Source: Pleurotus djamor
Lineage: Eukaryota; Basidiomycota; Agaricomycetes; Agaricales; Pleurotaceae
Reading direction: 5' to 3'
Length of the DNA stretch: 60,498 nt
Assembly: GCA_029747585.1 (NCBI GenBank)
Contig: JAPEVF010000244.1
Coordinates: 1-60,498 of the forward strand
Shown here: positions 23,562-36,512 of the stretch, in pieces
Layout: each line of letters begins with the position of its first letter
How positions within the stretch are numbered: the first letter of the stretch is position 1
Program-made: the position numbers and the translations under genes
The notes under the pieces: model-generated
The model's input: only the letters and a program-made list of their open reading frames with translations
What the model was told of the DNA's origin: nothing
The model's database searches: none

Positions 23562-25928
23562 GGTTGTGGTGGAAGTTCAAACTTTCAAGAAAGGTCACGG
23601 CGCTTCACAGGCGCTAAAGGAACTTCACCTGAACTACCACTTGACCGTCTTCAAACTGTTTACTTTCTCTAACTTGAACGACGGATCTGTGCTCGCAACC
23701 TACGTGATCATTGTCTACGCTGGACCTGGGGAACTTGACGCGCCCAACTGGGGTAAGGGACTCACGGACACAGAATCTACTCACTCCCCGGTCGCTCGAC
23801 CTCCCGATGTCGTTCGAACTCTTCAATAACGTCGAGGTTGAGGAATTACTGGCAGCACTAGCAGCGATGGTTACCGCAACCAAACTCTTTTCTACGGTAA
23901 ACGAAGGATGGACGTCCTCGCAGTCTCAAATGTTGTTGAAGTGAATTCCGCCGTTGATCTTTTTGTTCCCTTTGGTTCATGAATTGCGATGACGGCAAAG
24001 GCTCTTCCAAACCTCTATTGAACCGGGGTGGCTCGTCGGCGTGAAGATGTCTGACGCTAATATGATGCGATCTGTAATGAGGATTACTATCTCCTTGATG
24101 CGTTCAAAAGCCAGCCGGTATTCCTCGGTATGAATTCCCTGTCTTCTGGTGCCCGGGCCAAGTGTGCTTGTCCTTACGATGAGGTATACAATCTGCTAGG
24201 TGGAACGTATGGCGATAGACAATTGCAAGCGATTCTAAAATCTCTGTATATTCCGGTGTACTTTTCAGTTCAGGTTCTTCGGGGTAATTCTATGATGTGG
24301 TCAGATCTCTTGACCCCCCTGGAGCGTGGAGAACCCGGAGGTCACATTCTTGAAAGCAGAGGCTGAGGCGTACAATAGCTTGCCTCAAGCTACAAGAACT
24401 GCTCTTCCAGCCGCGAATCTATGCACCAACGTTTCAGACTCTTCCACCAGCTCGGCCTCAGCCCGGTTGCTTCAGTCTGCCTCATCGCGTCTTGGTGGGC
24501 GGTTTCTCGTCGCGGTCTGAGCATTGATGCGGGATGGTGAAAGCCTCTTGCCTGCGCATGGAGCATGTGTCTTAGCCGCCTGTGAAGAGTGCGCTCGATA
24601 CGACTTCTTCGCGCTTCTTGCTAGGAGGATGCGCTCAAGACATACCTTATATTTTATTCTGAACGTGGAAGGATGCCAGTGAGTTTCCAGATCTCATTTA
24701 TCAGTCGTTGTCATTTTATCCTCATGTTATCGGGCGACAGAAAGCTGTCAGGCGAACCATATCATGCTGGATCTTGAACGCACCGGGCGGTGGTCGTTAT
24801 TGAAGGTCAACGTTCAACTAAGAATACAGCGAGACTCAAGAAATCCCTGGTCGCCTTTGTATCCTCTAGGAAATCTTGACGAAGTCGAACTCAGTTGTAC
24901 TGCACGCTGCGATCGATGGTCTTCTCCATGCTGATGTCATTCTGCCACAGACTAGAAGGAAAGCCTTGGGTGCTACGGACATTCACGTAAGAATTTATCT
25001 CAGGCGCGACCACCCGCAGGCTACACTGCCGGTCTGTTGGTTCTGGTTGGAATACTGATACTTCATCTGCTGCTCGGTCATTATGAACGGTTGGTTGATC
25101 CTCGAACCCTTGCATCGAGGCGGTCTCCCGAGAATCGCTTTCTGGCTTGACAACTTCCGTTGCGTGCCGTTAGAACACCCGAGTCCCCTTCCCGTGGATA
25201 CTAGCGATTCTTAGGACCTCAGCCATTAAATGATTTAGCTCCTTCTCCTCTTCTTTATTGCCGCGCTCATGTGTTCCCTTCGTGGCTACTTTCCTATGTC
25301 CACTGACTTACTAGACCTACGGCCAACCAACACGGCCACACCCAGGAGACGACGTAGACTCACATGCGTAGAAGGTGAGTTCACTCCGATATCCATCAAC
25401 CACAGACCAGTCTCATCCACATCACTGGCGAACGTCCTTCTAGCCACTGACATCCCCTGTTCGTACCAAAACCCTGAACCAAACCGAGGAAAGATCATGC
25501 CCTATATAATGTTCTGCCTCTGGGCAACCTGGGACCTCCATCCTTCGTCGGCGGTGGACTCCTGCGCTGCGAACTCACTGGGCACTCTACCACAATGAGA
25601 CGAGCTTCATTCGCCCTTGCTGCGCTCTTCGAACCGTTTTCTAACCCCAAGTCGCAGTGAAGACTGGATGCACCTGCGCCTTCACGTCTTGACTGACAAG
25701 TAACCCTTTGCGTGATTGGCTCTCGTACTCAGATCTCAGCCCTCCCTTTCGTCGGGTACGACACTAGAACTCCAGTTGCCAAAGATTCCACACTCATCGT
25801 CTCCGACCCTTCCAACGGCAGCCCGATCCCGATTTCTATATTCCACATTCTATATCCTAGCGTTTCTGACATTTGTGGTTAACGTTCTTTTCTTGACCCA
25901 CCCACCCATCTACGAGCTTAGGCTCACA

Positions 25929-25979
25929 GGGTGGTAGGGTAGTAGGGAAGTACTTTAGGGTAGTAGGGTAGTCAGAGGG
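25929..25979 (+). repeat. Imperfect TAGGGTAG tandem repeat
   Basis: Six runs of GGG are spaced mostly by TAGTA-type linkers. The unit resembles degenerate telomere sequence (TTAGGG) and could fold as a G-quadruplex on the plus strand. The function is unknown. Confidence 0.5.
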
Positions 25980-26975
25980 CGTGGGTTTCCTGTGGGTACC
26001 TTACTACTCTACACTCTGTAAGTAGTACTTTGGATGATAGATGTATCACGTCGAAAACTCACTATAAGCAGGACATCGTTCAACGACGAACATTAACCCT
26101 GGCCGGACGTTGGAAGTTGTACTTATCAGCATATCACGGCCAATGTCTTTCTTTGCTTCTTTAGCATCGGAGTATGATAACCCTATCTTTATCGAGCTCA
26201 AGTATTAGCCGTGCTACGCTATGGCACCTATATGGATCCCTCACTAGCACTCCGGAGGTGAACGTCTGAGCGCTGACAGGGACGCACTAACCTCGAAGGT
26301 TGAAAACTCCTGTGAGTCTCCTATCTCTCCTATTGACGCCTCTTGCCTCCTATCCCCTCCAGCTCCGCCCTTGCTTACTCCACGCTCGCCCCAGCTGGAC
26401 GTTTCCAAGTTCTGCCTCGGAGCGGTGACAGATGAGCTAGGGTCGTCCGTGTACATATCAAGCGAGGGAGGAGAGCCAGCGGAGCGGAGTCACTATCGCG
26501 CGTCCTGTCCTGTCCTTCCTTACGCACCATGCACCTATGTAAGACCACATCAGCAGCAAGAAGAAGAAGTCTCGAAACTCCAACGTACAGCGTGGCGCGT
26601 GAGTCACTGGACGAAGTTTAAAATATTCTGATGGCAGACGACAGATACCTTCGTCGGTTCGGACACCTCGGAGACCTATGCCCGAGTATAGCAGTAAGTT
26701 TGACGAATTATGCGATTCATTTGGTCAACGTTCAACGTTCGGTGTGTTGGTTGTGTAGCCTTGGAGGGGTGTTGGGCGTGTGTTGTTGGGGGGTTGGTGG
26801 GTTGGTGAATGTCGCTGAATTGGCACATAAAGATATTAGGATTCGGAAGGTTTGATGATGGAGACAGTCGACTCGAGGGGGGTGTGCGACTCCTTGTTGA
26901 GTCACGAGTGGGTGCACACACCGTGACCGCGTTACCGTGTCCGTGACCGTGTCGGAAGACGGCACGCGACACGCG

Positions 26976-27430
26976 ACGCGTCGACCAGTTGAACGTTTGA
27001 ACGTTGATGTCAACACTAACTGCTTCCGTTCCGGTGTACCCTGAGTCCGTATGGCTGTGCATCGGGTCGACTTATGAACCCGTACAGTAACATGATATGA
27101 TACTCTAGTGATGCGTGATGCATGATGCGCCTAGGCTCTCCATTGTCCTCGACTCCAAAGTCCAAACATCCCCTTCGCCAAGCTTCGACATATGAGCTAG
27201 ACTGTTAGAACTTAGAGTGAGTTACGCGTTTTGTTTTAGGATTTTTAATTCGCGTTCGGGATTGTGGCAGTGGCTGTGGGTACGATTAGTGGAATTAGTG
27301 CGATGATTGGGTTTGTTGAACAGGTGGAATGAATGATCTTCATACATTGCATCGGTACATAGGCGCGTTACGCGTACGGTTTGTATGTTTATAGAGTACG
27401 CGTTTTTTGTTGAGATAACGTACGACGCGT
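26976..27430. promoter_or_regulatory. Cluster of five ACGCGT (MluI/MCB-type) sites
   Basis: Exact ACGCGT occurs at 26976, 27224, 27370, 27398 and 27425. By established knowledge this palindrome is the core binding site of the MBF cell-cycle factor (Mbp1/Swi6) in fungi. The cluster lies about 0.8-1.3 kb upstream of the RanBP2-type zinc-finger gene, which has two further copies within its 5' exons (28310, 28578). Regulation by MBF is inference. Confidence 0.4.
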
Positions 27431-28253
27431 AAAGGTACGAGTTAGTCTAGCTAGAGTTAGTCGTTGTGGTTATGATGGCCGGCGTAAGGATATCAGGATG
27501 ATTGACATGGTGCATGCACCGCGGTTAACGTTAACTTTTAGCTGGTTGGTCGCAAGACTTGCAATTGGCTGGTGCTTCGCTCACGACCAATCATGATCCA
27601 CACAGGATAAAGGAAATCTTATTCGTCGTCGTTGTTGTCGTCGGAGTAGTACGAATACTATTTAGGAAGGAGCAAGAAGGCGCTCGGAAGACGAGCAATG
27701 TTTCGAGTGGACAGGCCGAGGGGCGGGAAGCCAGTCGCGGATTGCTGCCTATTGGCTACTGGAGGCTATTGGTGGACGACGGACAATGGGTACTGGTAAG
27801 AATTAAGGATCACCGGGATGATGCATTGATGGATGTGGTGGATCGAGATGGTAAGACCTGCCGGATATGGGTAGAGTAATTCAGTAAAAAAAGTAAGGAG
27901 GAGTAAAGTTGGGTGGAATGACATTGTGTGGGTGTCGTTGCGTTGGATGGAGGTATGATGGGGGTGGATCGGGACGCGAATGACGAAAGAAAATAGAGGA
28001 AAAGGGGAGCAAAGAGGAATTTGAGAATAATTTTAATTATTTACTTATTTAGGTATTGATCTGAGATCCAAAAAACAATTTTAAACATTTTATAAACACA
28101 GATATAATTATAAACGTAATTATTAATTTTCTTTTTTTGGGTGGGTGGATGTTTTTGGCCAGCGAGGCGGCGTGGCGGGCGTCCCTTTCAGATTTCTCCC
28201 CAGTTCTGGTTCCCCGATTCGGTCTGACTCTTCAAGGTTTTGGAAATTTATGA

Positions 28254-31200
28254 TTTGGAAGGCGAAGGGATTTTATTATAAGGAAATGGCAATTGACGAG
28301 GTTGTTGCGACGCGTCGACGATCCTCTCTTCTTCCTCTTCAACGCTCCTCCTGCGCTCATCTTCTGCGTCTTCGATCCCCTTGCTTATATTCGCCTCCGC
28401 CGTGGTCCTCACTCCCTCCCCCCGCTTCTCCCTTCTCCCGTCTCCCTTCAAGTCCACGGCGCCCTAGTCGCAGTCTTCGAGTCTCTAAAGTGACCAGTCG
28501 CGTTCACGTTCCAAGCACATTTCCCCCGGGCAACGGTAACATATGGACATCGCGTACTACGTGAATAGTGCAGAATCACGCGTCGCAAGGTTGCCGGTAC
28601 GTTGTGTTTCCCTTTGCGCTTTTTTCATCCTCGTGACAACTTTTATGGTCTTCTCACATACTTACGATGGGGGTACTTATAGGCTGCGATGGGATTCGCC
28701 CGTCGTAATCGTCCCGGAAATCCGAGTCCCCCTCTGGCTTCCTACCCTTCCAACCCTTCCTATTCGTCGTATTACGACAACACATACTACCCCAACCGAC
28801 AACAACACCAAGTACGGAATAGGAAGACTCCCTTCAGGATGGAATGCGAACGAGAACTGGAAGGAGTCGAATCAGAATGCCGTCATGGTCAGGAATCGGA
28901 GGAGACGATGACTGGCAGTGTGATGAAGACAGTCCCACACGCGGGGGCTTCCCTTGACGGATCCCCTCACACGACGACTCGGACGATTGACCAGGTCAGT
29001 TCCATCACCCACCGTCGAAGGTTTCCTTCGCTGCGGTATTATTCAATTTATTTTCACTTTACGTCCCCTTCCCCATCCACTCGGACGTGTGTTCCTTCGG
29101 CGCTCCTTCGAGCCCTAAATTACGCTTTCAAATTCCACCCCCGGTCGTGGATTCATTATCATAATCTCTCGCCTTTCTTTCGCCCTTTGATTCCCCTCCC
29201 CCTTCCTCCCACTTCCTTCCTTCTCACCTCCATCCCACTTCCTTCCTTCTCACCTCCATCCCCCTCCTCCCCTCCCATCTGCCGTCTCGTATCTATTTTT
29301 CGTTTTTTCTCCNGCCCACCTGTGCCGTCCATCGGTTTCGAATGTTGTTGTCTCATATGTTGCATTACCAGATCCCCACCACCACTACCTCCCCCTCAAC
29401 TTCAACTACACCGGCACTGGGCGCGTTGGACGATCAATACACACTCTCATCGAATCCTCCCAACCCGAAGAATTCGTTTCGGTATGGTGATTGGATGTAC
29501 GTCCCCCTTCTCAACCCACTTTTCTGGGTGAATGCGCAACTTACGTGGATTCGACGTATAGATGTCGCGTAAACGGGTGCTCCGCACATAACTTTGGGAG
29601 GAACGTCGTTTGTATTGGGTGTGGGTACCCGAAGGCGAAGTCGCAACTACCCACCTCCCTCACCACCTCAACCTTAGCCTCCAACAATATCCCCAGTTTC
29701 ACTCCTGCTGCAGCGATGAACGACATATTGTCGTTGGACGAGAAGGAGAACCTAGTCGGGGAGACGATCTCGATCACAAACCCCAACTCAGGCTTGAATA
29801 CGAGCTCGAACGCGTCAATTCAGAGACAACAGGCGTTGGCGAGGTTACAGAGGCTTTCTATCACCCCTCCCTCATCTTCATCTCATTCGACTACGTCATC
29901 TCCCTCCGCCGCCCACTCCTTGTCGTTGTCGCCGTCTTTTTTGCCAACGCATTCACCCCGCTTTCAAACCCAGACTCAAGGGAACGCATCACTGTCACCG
30001 TTGTATGCGTCCCAGTTCAACTTGAACTCCGCCTCAAACTACAGCGCGGATGGTTTGGGCTTGGGTGGGAAGAGGGTATCCCCGCTCCCTTCGCCGCTCC
30101 CCTCCCCTTCCCCTTCCGCTTCGGCATTGACCTCAACGTTCGGCGCGGCTCGGCAGGGCGGCGGTGGGCAGTACCTCTCCCCCCTCCCGACGCTCCCGCT
30201 CGGTCTTCCTCCTTCCTCGCCTTCTCATTCTCTCCATCTCCACAACCACCATCAACAACGTCTTCCCTCCTCTCACCCGACCAGCCCGCTCCCTTATTCC
30301 GCTCCATCATATACCTCATCGTCAACGTCGTCAACGTCAGCATCGACGACGACGACACCCCTCCTCACACCCTCTGGACGGGCATTTGCGCGCGGCGGGC
30401 GTGTGCAGAATGTCTCAAGGAATCCGTTGGTGCCGTGTGTGATTTGGTGGCCGGATAATGAGGAGTGGCCTTTGGAGGGGCAGATTCGACCGCCTTTGAA
30501 CCTCCATCATGCTCCCCCCACCAATACTACTCAATCGAATGATGTTAACGGAGGTGTTGCTCCTCTAGCGGGGAATTTACCGCCGATTCTGAATACGGGG
30601 AATAAAGGCCCGATTGTGAACCAGCCGGGAGATTGGATATGCGGGGTGTGTGGGTATTTGAATTGGAGGAGGAGGAAGGTGTGTCAAGTGTGTTTGCCTT
30701 GTGAGTACCCTCTCCTTCATTCCTCGAATCCGAAGTTTTTTTTTGGCATTTTTGGGAGGCATTTTTACTGACTATATGCGGCTTTTTTCCTTCGTTTCGT
30801 GGTTTTTTAGACGCGGAAGGCAATGGGGATTCGATTTCGGCAGCGGTGCAGGCGGAGAGGATGGCGTTGTTGACGGAGGTGTTGATGAATGCGAAGAATC
30901 AGATCGAGTTGGATTCGCAAGGTTCGCAACGTGCGGGGCATTCGCTCTCCCAGCAACCTCAATCACAACAGTTGCAAGGGTATTCTCGTTCGTCGCAGTT
31001 TGAACAAGGAGGACAACAACGACAGCATTCGTTGCCACTTCCCCACCAACTCCAAGTACAGCCGAATCAGCAACGATATCAACGCGAAGGACAATCGATG
31101 TCGCAGCCTACGTCGCCGTTACCTTTCGCGAATCCGAACACGTATGCCCAGTTCCAAGCTACTTCGAACGCGGGTTTGGGCTTGGGGTCGAATGTTTCGC

Positions 31201-32285
31201 CGAGTTTCGCGTTGTCGACGAAGCATCAGCAGCAGCAGATGGGCGGTGCGGGCGTTGGTGTCATTGGTGGCGGATTTGCACCTGCGAACCGCCCCCTTCC
31301 TACTGCTATTGGTAATGGGGCTGGTAATGGGGCTGGGATAGCTTCGGCGACGTCGGCGTTGCTCGCGCCGATATACCAGACTTCGCCTCCTCGTCAACGC
31401 GAAAAAGCTGATATTGAGGGGGATGCGGACGGAGAGGATATGCTTTTACCTTCGTTTTTGCAGACCCTCGTTAGGTCGCCTGCATCTTCTTCCTCCCATT
31501 CCCTTTCTTCACCGCCTTCCTCATCTCATTCTCACTCTTCACCACCATCTTCGGCGTCGACTTCTCCCTCTCCCAATGGCGACGACCACGAAGGGACTTT
31601 GTCGTCTACACCGACTACGCCGTTTACTCATTCATTTGGGTACTCCCACCCTTCCCTTCATGGATACCCATACGCGTATTCATCCCCATCACCCTCATCG
31701 ACATCCCACTCGAACTCACACTCGACGTTCGTCTCGCCTATGTCGTCGAAGCCCACCTCAGTCGGGTCGTCGCCTGATTTGGGTTGTCACTCTCAGGCTG
31801 AGAAATTGACTCTCGTTGGAGGGGGAGCAAGCGGGGTTGGTGTTATTGGGAGAGGACGAGTTAGAAACCCTTCCGCCGAGTCTACGTCGACTTCGTCGTC
31901 GATCTCGGAATCGGAGGAGTCGGAAGGCTTTTCGTCGAATGCGTCTGTGGTGTCGTCGGCGTCTAGTGCGACTACGACCACGTCGAACTCCCACTCTCAT
32001 CCTCACTCCCATTCCAATGGGAAGTCGAAGTCACACTCGCCGTCCCCTTTGCGCAACACCAACTCCTCCACTAGCGTGAGTGGAGGGAGTATCTGGCAGA
32101 TTAGTGCAGAAGAGAACTTGAACCTTGGCCCGCTTGGTGGTGTTGGTGGTTCTTTTGGTGGTATCCTCGGTGGTTCCTTTGGTGGTAGTGCGAGCGCGAG
32201 TGGGAGTAGAGTGGGGAGTCGGAAGAGTAGTTTTGAGAGGTTGCAGGCGCAGTTGGGTGGGATGTCGATCTCGGGTGGGGTGTAA
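28254..32285 (+). CDS. Serine-rich RanBP2-type zinc-finger RNA-binding protein (Nrp1-like)
   Basis: A protein of over 1,000 residues, probably binding single-stranded RNA. Two RanBP2 zinc fingers are visible: GDWICRVNGCSAHNF ending CIGCGYPK, spliced across 29497-29561, and PGDWICGVCGYLNW ending VCQVCLPY, spliced across 30701-30810. In this finger family the tryptophan and four cysteines bind zinc and RNA. Between and after them lie very long Ser/Thr/Pro- and Gln-rich tracts, expected to be disordered. Two RanBP2 fingers plus low-complexity tracts recall yeast Nrp1 (asparagine-rich protein). The 5' part (28254-28596) reads like an RRM-type domain (LLRRVDDPLFFLFNAPPALI) but needs two one-base frame changes near 28490 and 28540, and the true start is not visible. 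A 377-base pyrimidine-rich intron spans 28995-29371. The stop is at 32283. Confidence 0.78.
29208..29262 (+). repeat. 26-base tandem duplication in an intron
   Basis: A pyrimidine-rich unit beginning CCCACTTCCTTCCTTC occurs twice back to back inside the large intron of the zinc-finger gene. It is probably replication slippage. Confidence 0.6.
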
Positions 32286-35200
32286 TGGATATTATGGATT
32301 ATTTTTGGAATGGATGGAGGAGGAATGGAGGAGTTTGGGNATTCGGGGGATGGATGAAGAAGAAGAAAAGTATTTTTTGTACACCAACGTCAACGCCAAC
32401 GCCGACAACACGCATCGCCGCTGTCGTCATCGTCGTCGCACTCGACCATCGCTACACTACCTCCTACCTCTCGCGGTCGTCGTCGTCGTCGTGCCTTGCC
32501 TTGCTGGTGGCGTCCCTCGAGCGCATCTGGAACTCAAACACAAAACGCCATACATATACAAGTATCATATATTTCTTGGACTCTCTCTCTCTCTCTCGCT
32601 CTCTTGCGGTATTTTTNATGATATTTAATCATCTTGGAAGCATACGCGGAATCTCTTTTTTTTTCTCACTTTTCTATCTCTCGTCTCTCGTCTTGATCAT
32701 ATTTTTGTCATCTTTTCCAACCTTTTTTCTCTCTTCTTGCTCGTTCTCCCTCTCCCTCCTCGTCACCATCACTCTCATCATCTTTCTACTTCGTAATCGT
32801 TAATTTTCTAATCCACCAAAGGAACCAACAAAAGTACCTCTTCCCCCTTCCCTCTTTCTTTATTCCCTTATCCGATTATCCTTTATTTCTTATTTTTCTT
32901 CTTGTGTCTGGTGGACGTCGGAACGGACGTTGGAGTCGACATACTCATATTTACTTCTTATTTATGGTTACCATTATCATGCAAAAGTATCCCGTTTTAC
33001 CCCTCCCACTCTCTTCCATACACCCATTACTTCTCCTTCCTACTACTTCTTGGCCGACTCGCCACTTTCCCTCGCAAGTTCCTCTTCTTCGTATACCTAC
33101 TTCACCTTACTTTCTCATCGTCATCATTATGATTCTTAATCTTTCCCTTCCCCTCTTGTTGCATACGTACTTACCCTTTGTACATACCTACATACATACC
33201 TACACCGTATACGTACTACGTACCCCAATCTGTTCAAACCAAACCCCATCGTGTATCTCGTATTATAGGCATATATGTGTATACCTTTTTGGCACCCTTT
33301 TTGGACCACTCGCGCACCCCATGGACGTTTTAAAGACTCACCACTCAGAAATCTAGTAAACCCTACTACTTACTTGAGGAAACGCCAGACCGATGACGTG
33401 GGACGTGGGGATGGGTTCGGGGGAAGTAAAACCCTGGACCCCCACCGAGGAAATTGGATTGTAGGCCCGAGGAGCCGAAGAAAAAGAAACCGGCGGAGGG
33501 AACTTGGGAAGCTCCAGGCACGGGAAATATTGAATTATGGGAGAGACGGCAGACGGGAGATGGGAGATATGTTGGAGTCGGTTATCAAAGAAAGCGACCC
33601 AAAGAAAGCATCTCGTATGTGCTCCTGAAGTAGTAGCTTAGCGCTTAGCTGCGAGATCGTATTCACGTTCAGCACGTACCGACGCTACCTTGCGTTAGCG
33701 TTGCACGTTTGAGTGTTTGAATGTTTGGGCGAGGTGGACGAGTTCAACAGGAGTAGTTCCAGCTAGATGCTCCTGAGCCTCCTAAGAACACAGGAGACAG
33801 GAGCACAGGGTGAATCAACCCACCGAAACCTTTCTTTTTCGTCAGCGAACCTTGGCCACATGTTCTTAGGGCGCTGAACACCATTGAATACCTAGGCAGA
33901 GTACTGGGGCCGCAGGACGCTCAATGTTGGAACGACTTCATATGAATTGGTGCCGACCACGACTCATGGTGACGACGATTTCAGGTAGTTACCAAGGGAG
34001 ACGAGGGAGATTGGGCCACGAGAACGACGACCAGGTACGAATATCTACCACTCCACATACCGGTGAATAGTTGACTTCCAGTACATATTGACTCCTGGAT
34101 AAGTCAAAACTTCGGTAAGTCAGTGACTGCGTGCGGTGGCTGAGCGGGATGTATATGCGTAATTTCTAAGGATGGAAAGGTTAAGCACATTTTTCCGAGG
34201 AAAAGACATGTTGGTAGCTTTATACTTAATTCATAAATGGAAGGGCGATGTAGGCGTTGGGGAGAGAAAAGGACCGAGTTGGCTAGTGATGCATGATGAG
34301 AGTACGTAGGCTTGATGCTTTACTCTATATGCCGGACGACTTGGCTTGGAAGTTTTCTCAATGATTTTTCGAAGAACGATCTGCTGCCAGCTGGCAAGGC
34401 ATAAATGGTTCGACTTATATTGTAAGCTATGTTTTCAGAGAAGAGTAAGACTTGTAGGTCCGAGGATAACTGGATAAGTACTTAGACGAGAGAAAATTCT
34501 CCGCAACAGCCCTGGAATGCTAAACCTCAACATCGACGATCGTCTTATTGTATCGGTGTCGATACGCTTGGTAGATGGGACTTTGATATCGATATGTCCG
34601 AGCTCGCGTGGCCGCAGGAAAATTAAACGCGAACGCGTGGTTAGGAATGGAAAGGGAGAAAAAGACACAAAGAACGTGGAATGCTGCAAGTGGGTGGTGG
34701 ATTTGTGGCTCGTGCTCGAGGTCTTCTTGTCTTGTGTCTTCTTGTCTTGCGTACACGATTTGAAATTGCCTGAATCATCTCCATTTTCTTTTTTTTTCGT
34801 AGGGTCATACCCCCGGCCTGGCACTTGTGCAACTTGACGAATTGGAAGACGTGGATTGGGGAGGGACAAAGAACAAAAAGACAGGGTCGCTGGGGTAGAA
34901 AATTAGGATTGGATGGGACTCTTCGCCGGACCCTTGAGAATCACGAGCTTGCGCTCTTTGCATGAACCAATTGGACGGAGAGGCGAAGACTCAGGAGGAA
35001 GAGGAGGGGTTGGATTAGGGATTAGGAGGACCGAGGAGCTTCCAATTGAAGCTTGGAGAGTGAACGAGCAAGTACCACGCTCTCAGGCTTGCGAGGAGCA
35101 GAAAGCTAGATCGGGCTACGCACGAAGCTGAGTAGTCTGAGGGTGAACGCAGGGAGGACCATGCATGGGTCGTTCAACGAGGTACGCGAATTGTCTCATT

Positions 35201-36512
35201 TCCCCTTCGCAACGCAAGATATTCGACTCGGACCCTGCGGCTGGGCACCGCCGGGACAGTAACTGCCTTATTAGCGGCGTATACGTTTCTTGGCTGTGTA
35301 GATCGTGTTGGGAGTTGAGACTCAGATGTGAGCGCTGAGCGCCATCCGCATCGTTTTAGACAGCAACGACACGAGGCATCGTTAAGTCCATATGTCACTG
35401 AGAGTTGAACGTAGAGAGGCTGTAGTCACGGCGAGGAGCGCGGAAAGATGGATTGGCGTACTTAACAACAACGACATTGGACGCTGGCGATAACGTTAAG
35501 CCTGAGGTTGCGCCCGGAAGTGACTAGTGAAGTGTGTACCGTCGGAGATTTGCAGTTGAATATCAAACGAATGGTTGACGCAAACCCTTGGCTGTTCAAT
35601 GCAGTATGCATTAGTCTCGTTCCCCCAGCGCTCGAGCCTCGAGAGTCGAGATGGGTGCAACGCGAGGCGGAAATGCGGAACAGTTTTGAGAAAGTGATAT
35701 GACTAGGTCATCGATGCATTTGATGGACGTCGATAAACGTTTGAACGCTGGCTGCCAGGGCGTGTAACTTTCCGTATTATACCAGATGGTAGCCAACGGT
35801 GATGGGATGGACATTGTGGAGCTCTCTCGGATGCAAAAAAAGCCACAAAAAGAGGTCCGAATGGACGTGTGAGCATCATGATTCATCCATCGCAGGACTT
35901 AGTCTATCCACCAAGTTCCCAACTCCCAAGCTATCGAGTTTCCAAGAAGTCTAGACCTGGGGGACGGGCACGGCGGTAGGAAGAGGGCTCCGACCTGCAC
36001 GCGGGGATTGATAAACTCCAGTGTTTTTCGATGTTTAATATAAGGGAAGGTTCGTAGAGGGAAGTTGACAACATGTTCATGGGAAAACGAGCGGCGCAGA
36101 AGCACGATGCCACGGAGAGTGCTGCCCACTTAGGTATGTAGTAGGAGGAGAAAAGCTTGAGTTCATCACGCCACTGCTGGATTCCCTCAAGGCATGGGAG
36201 TAAAGGTTTCTAGTGTGCTCGAGTCTCGTAAGCAGGTTTCTGGGGTAAGTTTGTTCTGATCCTGGTGCTTCATGGCCACTATAGTGGCCCGAATAATGAT
36301 ATATTCCCGTGTCCGTGGAAGATAGATAGATCAAGAATGATATTATGCTTTTGAGAACAGATGAGCGTGAGCAGCAAAAGACCCAGTTTGGATCGTAACA
36401 TGCAAGTAAAAAGCGGGTTCACATGGTAGAATCGATCTTCGTCGAGCAGCGGACAGTAGTTGAAGGTTATCCAGGCAGAAGTTGAGGGAAGCGAATCCAC
36501 AAAGGTTCAACT
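32286..36512. other. 3' flank and gene-poor region
   Basis: The first kilobase is pyrimidine-rich with short microsatellites (CGT repeats near 32470, CT repeats near 32581) and probably holds the zinc-finger gene's 3' untranslated region. From about 33.6 to 36.5 kb no open frame on either strand shows the exon style or any motif I recognise. Composition is mixed, with no obvious transposase or reverse transcriptase signature. Confidence 0.4.

Larger units (their letters stand above)
23562..28253. other. 4.7 kb gene-poor region
   Basis: No confident gene. The minus strand is open at 23977-24194 with protein-like sequence (EEYRLAFERIKEIVILITDR) and a likely acceptor just upstream, but I cannot extend it into a gene. 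Plus-strand stretches near 24130-24520 are open but unrecognised. G-rich repeats lie at 25929-25979 and about 26764-26806. ACGCGT sites cluster at 26976-27430. An AT-rich tract at 28020-28135 probably belongs to the promoter of the following gene. Confidence 0.4.

Noticed and set aside
27559..27879. 106-codon plus-strand frame before the zinc-finger gene
   Set aside because: It starts with low-complexity valine-rich sequence and shows no motif or splice partner.
29610..30458. Long open frame inside the zinc-finger gene in another frame
   Set aside because: It is a shadow of the serine-rich coding region; the zinc-finger frame explains the sequence.
34435..34869. 144-codon open frame on the minus strand
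   Set aside because: Composition is biased by simple-sequence tracts and no family resemblance is seen.
36274..36289. Perfect 16-base palindrome GGCCACTATAGTGGCC
   Set aside because: About one such palindrome is expected by chance in a window this size, and nothing nearby gives it a role.
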